Assembly (NCBI GenBank): GCA_029202525.1
Contig: CP119325.1
Location: 1,129,001 to 1,193,000, forward strand
Length of the DNA stretch: 64,000 nt
From: Candidatus Pseudomonas phytovorans
GTDB lineage: Bacteria; Pseudomonadota; Gammaproteobacteria; Pseudomonadales; Pseudomonadaceae
Direction: 5' to 3'
Part shown: positions 19,529 to 27,639 of the stretch, piece after piece
How positions within the stretch are numbered: position 1 is the stretch's first letter
How the letters are laid out: each line of letters starts with the position of its first letter
Position numbers and translations under genes: made by a program
Notes under the pieces: model-generated
The model's input: the letters and a program-made list of their open reading frames with translations, nothing else
Database searches by the model: none
Told to the model about the DNA's origin: nothing

Positions 19529-19876
19529 TCAGTTGAGCGTCGCGAGAAGTGTACGCAAGAAATCCTGGCGGCGATGTATAGAGCTCAGAATCACGTAGTC
19601 TCGCTCGCCGTCACGCTCCAGGTGGCCAGCTTCGACCAGCCCCAGAATGAATTCTTCCGCTCTGCCTCTCGCTTCGCGAAGGTCATGCTCAGTGCTGCAT
19701 GTGTGAATGTCATCAACAAGGCGCTTCCAGAACTCGCTCTGTCGTTTGCCGATAGGGTCGGCGGCGAAGGAGGGTGCCCGCAGCAAGGATGCGTAGTAGC
19801 CGCTAACAGAGGTGGTGCTCAAACAAGGTGCTCCGCAGGGGATGGACGGTAGCAAGGCTATCATGCGTTTATTCAT
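19529..19876 (-). CDS. Hypothetical protein, up to 115 residues
   Basis: The second half of this minus-strand frame looks like a real helical protein (EFWKRLVDDIHTCSTEHDL, RAEEFILGLVEAGHLERDG). The first 30 residues are less convincing, so the true start may be internal. It is convergent with its left neighbour. Function is unknown. Confidence 0.45.
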   Translation of the reverse strand: MNKRMIALLPSIPCGAPCLSTTSVSGYYASLLRAPSFAADPIGKRQSEFWKRLVDDIHTCSTEHDLREARGRAEEFILGLVEAGHLERDGERDYVILSSIHRRQDFLRTLLATLN

Positions 19877-19950
19877 TCGCCTGTTATTGCCCTGCCTTGG
19901 CCTTGTTGGCCGGCTGTCTCCAGAACGTCAACGCTCCAAAGGAGATAGAA

Positions 19951-20292
19951 ATGGCAAGAAACCGTGTACCTCTTTCTACTCGCCCGGTTGACGAAGCATC
20001 GGGAGCCACGATGCCGAGCAGCGTGGTGAAGGCGATGCAGGTTCCATTTGACCTCGAAGTCACCGCATATCTATCCAGCGTGCAATATGGGCCTGGGGAG
20101 CTTTATCTTCAGGGCGTCATCTTCAATGACCGCGAGCAGCGCTTTGAGGACGGCGCATCGATCCGCACCTCCATAATCATGGCTGCACAGGAAATCCATG
20201 GATTCTTCGTTGTGCGCACACTGAGCAGTCTGTACGTCGTGTGCGACTGGGCAGGCGACGCCGCTCGCGAGATTTCGAAGGCCAAGCATTGA
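19951..20292 (+). CDS. Hypothetical protein, 113 residues
   Basis: The ATG at 19951 follows AAAGGAGATAGAA, an excellent ribosome binding site, so it is preferred over the longer open frame from 19828. The product begins MARNRVPLSTRPVDEASG and contains a beta-rich core (FDLEVTAYLSSVQYGPGELYLQG). It has no membrane segment. No family was recognised. Confidence 0.55.
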   Translation: MARNRVPLSTRPVDEASGATMPSSVVKAMQVPFDLEVTAYLSSVQYGPGELYLQGVIFNDREQRFEDGASIRTSIIMAAQEIHGFFVVRTLSSLYVVCDWAGDAAREISKAKH

Positions 20293-20363
20293 GATCCGGT
20301 ATCTCGTGTGCATCGGGGCAAGCCCAGCGATGCAGTATGCGTAGCCGGCGGTAGAGATATCAC

Positions 20364-20654
20364 ATGAAGTTGACACCATCAGGGCAGCCCGAAGACGTCG
20401 TATGCGATATGTGTGGATTGTCGACCCGGGTTGGCGAGGTAGGGGTTCAGTTTGGAACGCTGCATGCGGCTTGGGGTGAGGGTGCAGGGCACAGTGGTGA
20501 AGTCTATGAGCTTCATCTGTGTGAGGGTTGTTTTTTCTCCCTGGTATCTGACATCAAGCGCACTCGATGGGCCAGCGTGATGCTGGAGGATGAGGGTGAC
20601 GCAATTCAAAAAAACGATGCGTTTGGCCGGGTTAGTACGGATGGTGCCGAGTGA
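20364..20654 (+). CDS. Small zinc-ribbon-like protein
   Basis: The 96-residue product has two cysteine pairs, VCDMCGL (about 13-16) and LCEGCFF (about 52-55), set around a beta-rich middle. This is the plan of a small zinc ribbon. It starts 72 bases after the previous gene. Function is unknown; nucleic-acid or protein binding is likely for such folds. Confidence 0.55.
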   Translation: MKLTPSGQPEDVVCDMCGLSTRVGEVGVQFGTLHAAWGEGAGHSGEVYELHLCEGCFFSLVSDIKRTRWASVMLEDEGDAIQKNDAFGRVSTDGAE

Positions 20655-20715
20655 GCATCATTGCCATCTAGAGGTGGAGCTTGTAAACGAGCCAGCGCAT
20701 CTGCGTTGATGGAGG

Positions 20716-20756
20716 GCATGTCGGGTCATTGACAGTTCTGCATACACCCGACATGC
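20716..20756. other. Inverted repeat GCATGTCGGGT/ACCCGACATGC
   Basis: A perfect 11-bp inverted repeat with a 19-base loop lies between the zinc-ribbon gene and the small minus-strand frame. The flanks (GGG...CCC) extend the pairing. A second short stem GCTCATG/CATGAGC follows at about 20766-20790. It may end the transcripts from both sides. Confidence 0.45.
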
Positions 20757-20800
20757 AAGCCCTCAGCTCATGGCTGAACCGCTCATGAGCTTGGCATCCG

Positions 20801-20926
20801 TCAATGGGGCTTTCCAGCTACCAGGCTCGTTGCCAGTACTTCGTTGAGCTGCTCGGTGAAGTGCATGATTGCGGGAATACACCTCTCACCTCGTAAGTAA
20901 ATCACATACCAAGCCCCATCTCTCAT
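20801..20926 (-). CDS. Possible 41-residue protein
   Basis: This short frame (MRDGAWYVIYLRGERCIPA to SLVAGKPH-stop) has strongly protein-like composition, with alternating strand residues and then an amphipathic helix. The gap it lies in (20655-21093) has no other gene. No clear ribosome binding site precedes the ATG, so it may be the tail of an older, longer gene. Confidence 0.35.
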   Translation of the reverse strand: MRDGAWYVIYLRGERCIPAIMHFTEQLNEVLATSLVAGKPH

Positions 20927-21093
20927 GACGGGTTTTTCGTTTCATGCGACGCACTGCAATAACCCCCGTTGGTACAGGCAGCTAAGCCTGTGAGTGCCTC
21001 TAGTTTAAAAAAATTGAACAGTGTTTAACGAGTGCTGAGGTTTAAGGGTTCTCTGGAATTTTGTACCTTAAAGCTCAATATTATTGGGGGTGA

Positions 21094-21729
21094 TATGAGA
21101 ACTTGTGATCCTGTAACCGGCGCCTGTAGCATTGAAGGCACTGCGCCGAGCTTGAAGCTAAAAGGGCATGTTCAAAATTTTCGGTAAACGATGTTGTCAT
21201 ACGGTATGTAGGTGACCCTATGTGCTCATGGTGCTGGGGTATATCACCTACAGTTAAAGATGTCGAACAATACTGCGCTAAAGAAAATCTCAACTTCTTG
21301 CTCACCGTAGGCGGCCTGCGTGCTGGTGGTGGAGATGAATGGAATTCTGACTTCCGCAGTTTTTTGAAAAACGAATGGCAGCATGTCGCAAGTGTTACGG
21401 GGCAGCCTTTTGGGTTCAAAGTCCTAGAAAAGCCTTATTTTAATTATGATACTGAGTTCTCTTGTCGAGCGGTTGTTGCGGTTAAATCTATTTTAATTGG
21501 TCAGGCGGATTCTATCCGGAGGGCTCTTGATTTTTATTCCCGAATTCAGGAGGGGTTTTACGTCAACGGCGATGATCCTAAAGAGCCTTCATTCTATTCA
21601 AGTATCTGCGAAGGGCTGGGAATAGATTTCAAGATATTCGCTAATAAATTCAACTCTGACGAAATTCGAATAGCGACAGAGCAAGATTTTGCCCGAGCAC
21701 GAAACCTGGGTGTGTGGCATTGTGAGTGA
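21094..21729 (+). pseudogene. DsbA/FrnE-like thioredoxin-fold protein, frameshifted and cut short
   Basis: The core reads VVIRYVGDPMCSWCWGISP, the active-site region (CxxC) of FrnE-type DsbA family proteins, and continues to ATEQDFARARNLGV. No start codon is available in that frame: the expected N-terminus (MRTCDPVTGACSIEG) is in another frame from 21094 and the two meet at AAAATTTT near 21174-21180, pointing to a one-base indel. After ARNLGV the usual cis-Pro segment is missing and the frame ends WHCE-stop. The gene is therefore broken at both ends. Confidence 0.7.
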
Positions 21730-22155
21730 TTGGCCTTCAAGCCGTAAGAACCTTCCGATACCTTTGGGATTACGCGGGCACCTCCATCCTATACTCGCAG
21801 GGATTTACCCAACTCGCTATTCATTCAGGCTCAGTGCGGCATTTCAGCCAAAACATATACGTCTACGGCAGTTTTGACGTCAGTTAAAGAGAGTACTCTT
21901 GTTTACGGCTGATTTGAAATTTGCCGCAACAGCATATCCATGTGGATGCTCTGGCATCCAATCGAGTTTCTAACTATTCGTCCGGCCAAGCTTGTTGCCA
22001 CGCGAGCTTTCTAGCTCTGTTTGCCTCCGCTTTCACTCTGTTAGAATCACCGAGCGCTCGGCATGTGTCGGCGCCGCTGGAATTCCAGCGTCCTTTTCGT
22101 AAGCAACCTTCAAATGGTGATCTTATGACAGTACTTTTCTATAACGAGGTGATTA
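21730..22155. other. Gap without a recognisable gene
   Basis: About 425 bases follow the broken DsbA-like gene. The short frames present have no family features. The region probably contains decayed DNA plus the promoter of the RES gene; GAGGTGATTA just before 22156 is that gene's ribosome binding site. Confidence 0.4.
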
Positions 22156-22857
22156 ATGGTTACAGGCGACGACGATATTAAGCAAACCGAGCAACTGGTT
22201 CAAAGGCTGCACTCTGGCGGTAAACTGAGCGTTAAACTGCTTCCGGGCGGCTCAACTTCCTACAGGGTTCAGGATTCCGGGCATGAGAATGCTGAGTACT
22301 ACGGATGTCCTAAAAAGCCTAAAGAACTGGGTAGGTTTAACGATCCCATGGAAGAAATCGGGATCTGGTATGGGGCTGAACACCCCAGCGGGGCGCTGGC
22401 CGAGACGTTCGGAAGGCTTCGGCCCAAGGAATCGAAAGGGATTGGTATCGTATTGAACACCACAGATCTTGAGAAAAAAGACATGTGCGTGGTAGAGACG
22501 ACCAGGGATTTGAAGCTGCTGAATCTGAAGCCATGTCTGTCCAGAATGAACCGGACGGTGGACGAAGTGACTGGCCCAGACTACACGCTTACGCAAGAAA
22601 TTGTGGCAGCAGTGGCCAGGTTGCCAGGCAACCCTTTTGATGGAATCGCTTATGAGTCGCGGCATCACCCGGACGGACACAGTTGTTACGCGCTGTGGAC
22701 GGCGCCAGGTGAGACCACAACGGTTAAGACTGTTGAGATGACGAAGCTTCCGGAGTTCGAGTACAAAGGAGAACTTCCGGAAGGCTTTGAGGATGACAGC
22801 ATTGATGCAGAGGAGATCTTGACCGAGATCCTCGGCTACAAGGTGCTTAGCTCTTAA
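22156..22857 (+). CDS. RES-domain toxin
   Basis: The 233-residue protein carries the RES pattern: SYRVQDSG (Arg), then GRFNDP, IWYGAEHPSGALAETFGR (Tyr and Glu) and GIAYESRHHPDGHSCYALW (Ser). RES toxins such as MbcT break down NAD+ in the cytoplasm and stop growth. The C-terminal 45 residues are acidic (ELPEGFEDDSIDAEEILTE). The antitoxin-like gene next to it is convergent rather than upstream, which is unusual for RES-Xre pairs. A shared hairpin terminator lies between them. Confidence 0.82.
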   Translation: MVTGDDDIKQTEQLVQRLHSGGKLSVKLLPGGSTSYRVQDSGHENAEYYGCPKKPKELGRFNDPMEEIGIWYGAEHPSGALAETFGRLRPKESKGIGIVLNTTDLEKKDMCVVETTRDLKLLNLKPCLSRMNRTVDEVTGPDYTLTQEIVAAVARLPGNPFDGIAYESRHHPDGHSCYALWTAPGETTTVKTVEMTKLPEFEYKGELPEGFEDDSIDAEEILTEILGYKVLSS

Positions 22858-22875
22858 GCTCCGCTACCATTCACG

Positions 22876-22906
22876 CAGCGCCCCAGCTTTGGGTGCGCTG
22901 TTTTTT
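22876..22906. terminator. Hairpin terminator between the RES toxin and its convergent partner
   Basis: CAGCGC...GCGCTG with an inner CC/GG pairing and the loop AGCTTT is followed by TTTTTT on the plus strand. It ends the toxin transcript 20-50 bases after the stop and just touches the end of the convergent gene. Confidence 0.8.
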
Positions 22907-23549
22907 ACGCAGGCGTTGAGCTCATGAAAAGAGACGCTTCACGCTTGATTGCTTCCAACTGGTTCTCATCAGCACCGTCTTTAAGAACTACATACGGCAA
23001 CTCTGCGTTTCCGCCATCGAAGGCAATAGGATTTAGGAAGAATGTGCACTGAGCCTCCGCGCTGACATTTTTCATCAAACCTAAGATTTCCTCCAAGTGT
23101 GGAAGCTTCTCGTCCCCAACAAACTGAAATGCTGGATAAAGGTAATCGTTTCCTTCCTGGATCGCGATTAAGGTGCCTTTTTTCACATGATTGTTGATGG
23201 TTTGTCTTGTTGTTCCCAAGGCGCTGGCTACTGCTTGGCTTTTCAGTACTCCGCCGAAATCCTTGAGTCGATCAAAGAACTCGATCTTTGCAGCGACGCG
23301 TCGAGCTTGCTTGCGGGTTTCTCTGGTGCTTAAAGCCCCTGCGACGGAGCCACTAGTTGCAAGCTTCTGAAGCAGCTCCGCGTCCGTCAAGGATCCAAGG
23401 TTCTCCTTGGTTTTTTCCTCAGACCACTGCTGGAAGACGTTGGTGAGAAGCTTAAGCACGCGCACCGATCCACCCGCCATATCTGGAACCTTTTCAAGGG
23501 TTGCGGCCAGGGTATCGACTATTGCGTGGATTGATCTTTGCGAGTCCAT
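22905..23549 (-). CDS. Antitoxin-like DNA-binding protein, probable partner of the RES toxin
   Basis: The 214-residue protein has a central HTH (LKSQAVASALGTTRQTINNH, about 103-122) and the GNDYLYPAFQFVGDE segment that often follows it. Its C-terminal part (CTFFLNPIAFDGGNAELP, KDGADENQLEAIKREA) resembles the toxin-binding end of Xre/MbcA/ParS antitoxins. The first 90 residues are helical. Position next to the RES gene and a palindromic operator over its own promoter support the antitoxin role. The convergent layout means its dose is set separately from the toxin. Confidence 0.7.
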   Translation of the reverse strand: MDSQRSIHAIVDTLAATLEKVPDMAGGSVRVLKLLTNVFQQWSEEKTKENLGSLTDAELLQKLATSGSVAGALSTRETRKQARRVAAKIEFFDRLKDFGGVLKSQAVASALGTTRQTINNHVKKGTLIAIQEGNDYLYPAFQFVGDEKLPHLEEILGLMKNVSAEAQCTFFLNPIAFDGGNAELPYVVLKDGADENQLEAIKREASLFMSSTPA

Positions 23550-23570
23550 AAAGCACCTCGGTGTTTCTGA

Positions 23571-23610
23571 TTGACGATTTACTATACCAATGCATACAAA
23601 AAATCGTCAA
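23571..23610 (-). promoter_or_regulatory. Promoter with overlapping operator of the antitoxin gene
   Basis: Read on the minus strand, TTGACG (-35), an 18-base spacer and TATAGT (-10) form a near-consensus promoter 30-60 bases upstream of the start at 23549. A perfect inverted repeat TTGACGATTT (23571-23580) / AAATCGTCAA (23601-23610) covers the -35 and the bases just after the -10. A dimeric repressor bound here would block RNA polymerase, the expected autoregulation of an antitoxin. Confidence 0.75.
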
Positions 23611-24054
23611 ACATATTTTCAGGGTATGGCGACAGACGGGTGATCAAGGCCTTCGAGAAAACCGCTTAGGAGGCTTCGGAATCTGGCTAAAAGGCCCATG
23701 ACACCTTACGGTAGGGGCGGTAGTAGAGGCTTTGGTACCTCCTTTCCACTCCAGATCGAAAATCAGTCGAGTGAAATGGTAGCCACCAAAATCGGTTGGG
23801 CCGCATCGGAGACTTGTAATGCGTCCATCTGCTCTTCTGCCGGCATATGGCCTCTGGAAAGGGGTGGCATATTGATGTCTCGGCGGGTTAGCCTCCGACG
23901 TGTTGCATAGAGGTAGCTAGTAGATGATTTTCAGGAGCTAGAGCGCGCTTGGATTACGGCGTTTTCCCAACCGATGGTGGACAGGCTGAGCGACGTTACC
24001 TGGGCGAAGGTGTGATCGCTGCCCGCCAGCGGGCTTTCAATTCGAGGGGTTAGC
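23611..24054. other. Gap without a recognisable gene
   Basis: About 440 bases upstream of the AlbA_2 gene. A 70-residue frame at 23698 lacks family features and a ribosome binding site. TCGAGGGGTTAGC just before 24055 is a plausible ribosome binding site. Confidence 0.4.
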
Positions 24055-25419
24055 ATGGACATTTCAAAGGCTCGACTCGACAGTTTGGTGAGCCGCCTTT
24101 CCGAGGGGCTGAACGTTGAGATCAAAACGTGGATTGATCCCAAGGCAGATGAAAGCATCGCCAAGATCACCAAAGCCGTTATAGCCCTGTACAACCGCAA
24201 TGGCGGTTATTTGATCATAGGGTTCGACAACGCAACCCTGCGCCCAGATCTCCAAGGTGCTCCGGATGACGTGAAGGCAGCGTTTCACGTCGATGTAATC
24301 CAAGGCATCGTTTCAAAGTATTCGTCGATCTCAATCGAGGTACAGGTAGCGTTCGTTGAGCGTGAGGGATTGCTACACCCGGTGATAGCTGTACCTCAAG
24401 GAGTAACGGTACCTGCAGCTGCAAAGAGAGATCTGCTTGGCCAGAATGGCAAACCTTTAGTCCGAGAAGATACGGTCTACTTTCGTACGCTCGGTTCCAA
24501 CGGTACGCCCAGCACCTCAGCAATCAAGGCATCGGATTGGCGCGACCTTCTCGAGATCTGCTTCGATAATCGAGAGGCTGATATTGGTCGATTTCTCAGA
24601 CGCCAGCTGGGTAACGCGGGAGCCAATATCTTCAGTTCAGCGCTCAAAAGCCCAACCCTTGAACATCGCGCGCGGTCAATCCTTCAGGAGGGCGCACGTG
24701 CTCGCGAACTGTCAATCGAGGCACGCCAGCTGGATCCTTCTGCTCAAGCACTTTTGCAAAAGGGGAGTTGGGAGGTCGGCTTGGTTTTCGATCCGCCCAA
24801 GGACATCGAGGATTCCACCAAGGACTTCTTGGCAAAGGTTGACTCGGCTAACCCTGAGTACACCGGATGGCCTGCCTGGCTGGTGACTTCAGGTTTCAAT
24901 AACCCACTTGATCGGCCCTACAAGCTGGAAACTGCATGGGAGTCCTTGGTTCTAGGTTCAAGCGCTGACAAGCTTGATTTCTATCGTATGCATGCACGCG
25001 GGCAGTTTTATCAATCTCGGATATTGCTGGACGATTTGACTACTAAGGTAGAGCCAGGTACTGCCCTAGATCCGCGCTTAGCAGTGTACTTTGTGGCCGA
25101 AGTCATCGCGGTGGGCCTTCGTTTCGCGGAAGCATTGGACTTCGACGCTGATGCCAAGCTTGGCTTCATGTTCCGCTGGAATGGCTTGCGCGGACGCCAT
25201 ATTGATCATTGGCTTGATAATGGCTTCTCTTCGCCTCGTGGGGCGACCCGTGAAGACTCCATCGAAAGCTATGTCGAGGTGCCGGCCGACACTCCCGCTA
25301 GCAGTATTGCTCCATACGTTCAGCGCGCTACCTCAAGGTTACTCGGAAGCTTTGCTGGTTTTGAGCTGAAACCCGATGCGATTGAGGTTGAGGTTAACCG
25401 GTTACTGAAACGTAAATGA
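24055..25419 (+). CDS. AlbA_2 (Schlafen-type) domain protein
   Basis: The 454-residue protein has an N-terminal AlbA_2 domain (about 15-165): NVEIKTWIDPKA, then KAVIALYNRNGGYLIIGFDN, then VREDTVYFRTLGSNG. This is the fold shared with Schlafen proteins and many bacterial regulators, linked to nucleic-acid binding or RNA cleavage. Residues 180-454 are helical with no recognised family and may sense a partner. It could be a stand-alone defence gene or a regulator; the sequence does not decide. Confidence 0.72.
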   Translation: MDISKARLDSLVSRLSEGLNVEIKTWIDPKADESIAKITKAVIALYNRNGGYLIIGFDNATLRPDLQGAPDDVKAAFHVDVIQGIVSKYSSISIEVQVAFVEREGLLHPVIAVPQGVTVPAAAKRDLLGQNGKPLVREDTVYFRTLGSNGTPSTSAIKASDWRDLLEICFDNREADIGRFLRRQLGNAGANIFSSALKSPTLEHRARSILQEGARARELSIEARQLDPSAQALLQKGSWEVGLVFDPPKDIEDSTKDFLAKVDSANPEYTGWPAWLVTSGFNNPLDRPYKLETAWESLVLGSSADKLDFYRMHARGQFYQSRILLDDLTTKVEPGTALDPRLAVYFVAEVIAVGLRFAEALDFDADAKLGFMFRWNGLRGRHIDHWLDNGFSSPRGATREDSIESYVEVPADTPASSIAPYVQRATSRLLGSFAGFELKPDAIEVEVNRLLKRK

Positions 25420-25538
25420 GAAGAAATCGGGGCTACGTCAGGCTGATGGTGTGTAGCACATGAAGGCCATGAGTCGCAGGACGCTGATGCGGCCCATGAC
25501 ACCGAGCACCTTTGAGAAAAACTCCCGGAGTAACCGTT

Positions 25539-25745
25539 GTGGTGACCGATCCCAGCAGCGCTTTGTTACCTGTCCATCCTAAGTACAGGGAGGCAGTAGA
25601 CGCTATGAAGCGGTATCACCAAGCCCAGGCAGACGGTGTCAATGGCGCTGAGCTTGAGCGTCTACGGCTGCTAGCTGAACACAGCTTTCAAGCAGTCACT
25701 GATTACCAATTGCGCGCGCTCGCTCGGCGGGCCAGCAAAACCTAG
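25539..25745 (+). CDS. Small hypothetical protein, about 68 residues
   Basis: A GTG at 25539, eight bases after GGAG, is the likely start; a TTG at 25512 would add nine residues. The product is helical (HPKYREAVDAMKRYHQAQ, ELERLRLLAEHSF) and acidic-basic mixed. It ends ten bases before the T5orf172 gene, so the two are probably cotranscribed. Function is unknown. Confidence 0.5.
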   Translation: MVTDPSSALLPVHPKYREAVDAMKRYHQAQADGVNGAELERLRLLAEHSFQAVTDYQLRALARRASKT

Positions 25746-25754
25746 CCACTAGGA

Positions 25755-26483
25755 ATGCAAAACAAGCTCGCAGTAAATCTCCTAATAAGGAACCGGGACA
25801 CTGCCGTGAGCCAAGAACCACTCGAAATCCCTAAGGTGATGATGCAGAACGAACTCAGCTTCACAGATGTTATTCGCCAGATTCTCCGCCAAAATCCAGA
25901 GGGGCTGACACCCCAGCAAATCCGAGACATTGTGAAAGTGGAGTACCCCCAGCACGTTGGCACACCTAGCCATTTGAGAAACGTGGCAGCTGGCAACTAC
26001 AAGGATCTGGATCATGCTGTGCTGGCACGTATCTATCTAGCCTGCAGAAGTGCTTCGGACATTTCCGCAGACAAGAGCAGGAAGCCTCACCTGATGACGC
26101 TTTTGGCCGATGCAAACGACGTCGAGATAAAGGCTGACGATTTCATTGAGGGTGAAGACCTCGCTAAGCTCGAGGCCGATGTCGGCACCCTGTACGTGCT
26201 TTCCACAGGGCTTTACACGGCTGATCAGGTCGAGATAGTCAAAATCGGGATTACCACCGGCTCAGTCGACAAACGAATCACCCAGCTTTACACAACGGGT
26301 GTGCCGTTTCGTTTCACAATCGTAAGCCAGCTGGAAACGACCAACTACTCGAAGCTTGAGCAAGCCTTGCATTGCCTGTTCGACAAATATCGGATCAACA
26401 AATCGCGAGAGTTCTTCACGGCCCATTGCCTGAAATTCCTGCCAGAGCTGATCGCCATCCATCGCAAGATCGAGGAAGCGTAA
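25755..26483 (+). CDS. T5orf172 (GIY-YIG-like) nuclease domain protein with N-terminal HTH
   Basis: The 242-residue product has a helical N-terminal part with a HARE/HTH-like segment (FTDVIRQILRQNPEGLTPQQI). It ends in a T5orf172 domain (about 140-235): TLYVLSTGL, EIVKIGITTGSVDKRITQLY, LEQALHCLFDKY and KSREFFTAH, the conserved GIY-YIG-type layout. Such domains cut or bind DNA in phages and islands. The start could also lie at a downstream GTG or ATG (about 25806-25845). It follows the AlbA_2 and small gene on the same strand. Confidence 0.72.
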   Translation: MQNKLAVNLLIRNRDTAVSQEPLEIPKVMMQNELSFTDVIRQILRQNPEGLTPQQIRDIVKVEYPQHVGTPSHLRNVAAGNYKDLDHAVLARIYLACRSASDISADKSRKPHLMTLLADANDVEIKADDFIEGEDLAKLEADVGTLYVLSTGLYTADQVEIVKIGITTGSVDKRITQLYTTGVPFRFTIVSQLETTNYSKLEQALHCLFDKYRINKSREFFTAHCLKFLPELIAIHRKIEEA

Positions 26484-26674
26484 GAAGCGGGTTTTGTGTC
26501 GTCGAGTCCCGAATACTCTGTACTTCATGGCCTCGGCCGGAGTACCTAGGATAGTTGCGAGTGTGCCATGAGGCGGCTGTACCTTGGCATTTCCCCGCAA
26601 GGGGAAGTCACCAACACCATTCATCCGGCAGTGAACATCTGCACACCGCCAGAACTCACCGGCCTTTGTAACTA
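26484..26674. other. Convergent gap with a short hairpin
   Basis: The 190 bases between the T5orf172 gene and the convergent Rep-like gene contain TTCCCC-GCAA-GGGGAA (about 26591-26606), a small stem that could end one or both transcripts. No gene is seen. Confidence 0.4.
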
Positions 26675-27484
26675 CTAGGCAGTTTGCTCAGGTTGGGCTG
26701 GTACTCGAGCTGCCGGCACGTGGGGAGAGGCGTCATCGGTCAGCCCTTGATAACGCACGTTGAGGCCCTTGATCAGGTAGCGGTTAGTCCTATCAAAGTC
26801 CATGGCATCGTTGCCGCCATGGTTGCCAGAGCGGAACGTAATCAGGTTCATTTCCATAAGCAGGGTGATCGCCGGACTCACCGCGTGGCGACCCACACCC
26901 GTTCGGTCAGCGATGTTGTCGTAGCTGATCACAGTCAAGCCGTCGCCTTTCGGAGAGTCACGGTGACGCATGGCCAGTAGCAAGATGTAGATCTTAAGCG
27001 CCTGCAGCGAAACGCGCTTGTTGAAGCTAAAAGCCTTGAGCTTCACCAGCTTCGTCACCTTGTGCTCACTCGACTGATCTTGTTTCGGCCCACGGCCCTG
27101 GTACAGCCAGCTTTTTGGGATCTTGGCGAACCCCTCATCCTCAAGCCATTTCTCGACATAGATCAGTGAGCCGTCCCTGGTCTTCCCAGTATCACGGCGA
27201 ATGTACCCGAAGCTCTCAAGCACCTCGAGCGAGCGTGCAATCACGTTCCGCGAATGTCCCGCCAAGTCGCAGAGCTCTGGATACGTCGTCTTGGCGATCC
27301 CTGTTTTGTAGTTCGCCCGGGTGCAGATAGCCAAGTACACCTTCAGCGCAGCCAGGGAGGTGTTGATCGCCACCAGGTCGATATTCCCTTGGTTATTCAG
27401 CTCGCCGAAATTAGCCAGTTCACCAGCCATAGCCCACCGATTAGGCATTTTCGCCCAGCGGAGATCAGGTTTTGGCGAACTCAT
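26675..27484 (-). CDS. Replication-initiator-like double winged-helix protein
   Basis: The 269-residue protein has two winged-helix-like modules: AALKVYLAICTRANYKTG with TTYPELCDLAGHSRNVIARS (about 45-95), and LQALKIYILLLAMRHRD with ISYDNIADRTGVGRHAV (about 160-215). Two such modules in tandem are the plan of plasmid Rep initiators and of some island regulators. A 36-residue membrane peptide gene overlaps its start, and an A/T-rich repeat region lies upstream. It could let the excised circle replicate, or simply act as a regulator. Confidence 0.5.
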   Translation of the reverse strand: MSSPKPDLRWAKMPNRWAMAGELANFGELNNQGNIDLVAINTSLAALKVYLAICTRANYKTGIAKTTYPELCDLAGHSRNVIARSLEVLESFGYIRRDTGKTRDGSLIYVEKWLEDEGFAKIPKSWLYQGRGPKQDQSSEHKVTKLVKLKAFSFNKRVSLQALKIYILLLAMRHRDSPKGDGLTVISYDNIADRTGVGRHAVSPAITLLMEMNLITFRSGNHGGNDAMDFDRTNRYLIKGLNVRYQGLTDDASPHVPAARVPAQPEQTA

Positions 27485-27591
27485 TTACCGTTCCTCAACA
27501 CCGCCAAGCTAAGAATCAATCCGATGCAAAGGGCCAAAGTCAGTGGATTAGTCGAGTTAGCCGCCTCGACAAGGGCAATTAGGTTAGGCAT
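27481..27591 (-). CDS. 36-residue membrane peptide coupled to the Rep-like gene
   Basis: The frame reads MPNLIALVEAANS, then a single hydrophobic span (LTLALCIGLILSLAVL) and a short basic end RNGK. Its stop overlaps the Rep-like start as ATGA (27481-27484), which indicates translational coupling. The conserved-looking membrane segment and the overlap argue for a real gene. Function is unknown; leader peptides that tune Rep synthesis are one parallel. Confidence 0.5.
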   Translation of the reverse strand: MPNLIALVEAANSTNPLTLALCIGLILSLAVLRNGK

Positions 27592-27639
27592 GGCAATAGG
27601 CTCCGTTCCGTGATGAGGCAGAATTTACAGGGACGAGGC

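Noticed and set aside
21921..22181. 86-codon frame upstream of the RES gene
   Set aside because: It has no ribosome binding site or family motif and overlaps the RES start in another frame.
23698..23910. 70-codon frame before the AlbA_2 gene
   Set aside because: Composition is not protein-like and no start signal is seen.
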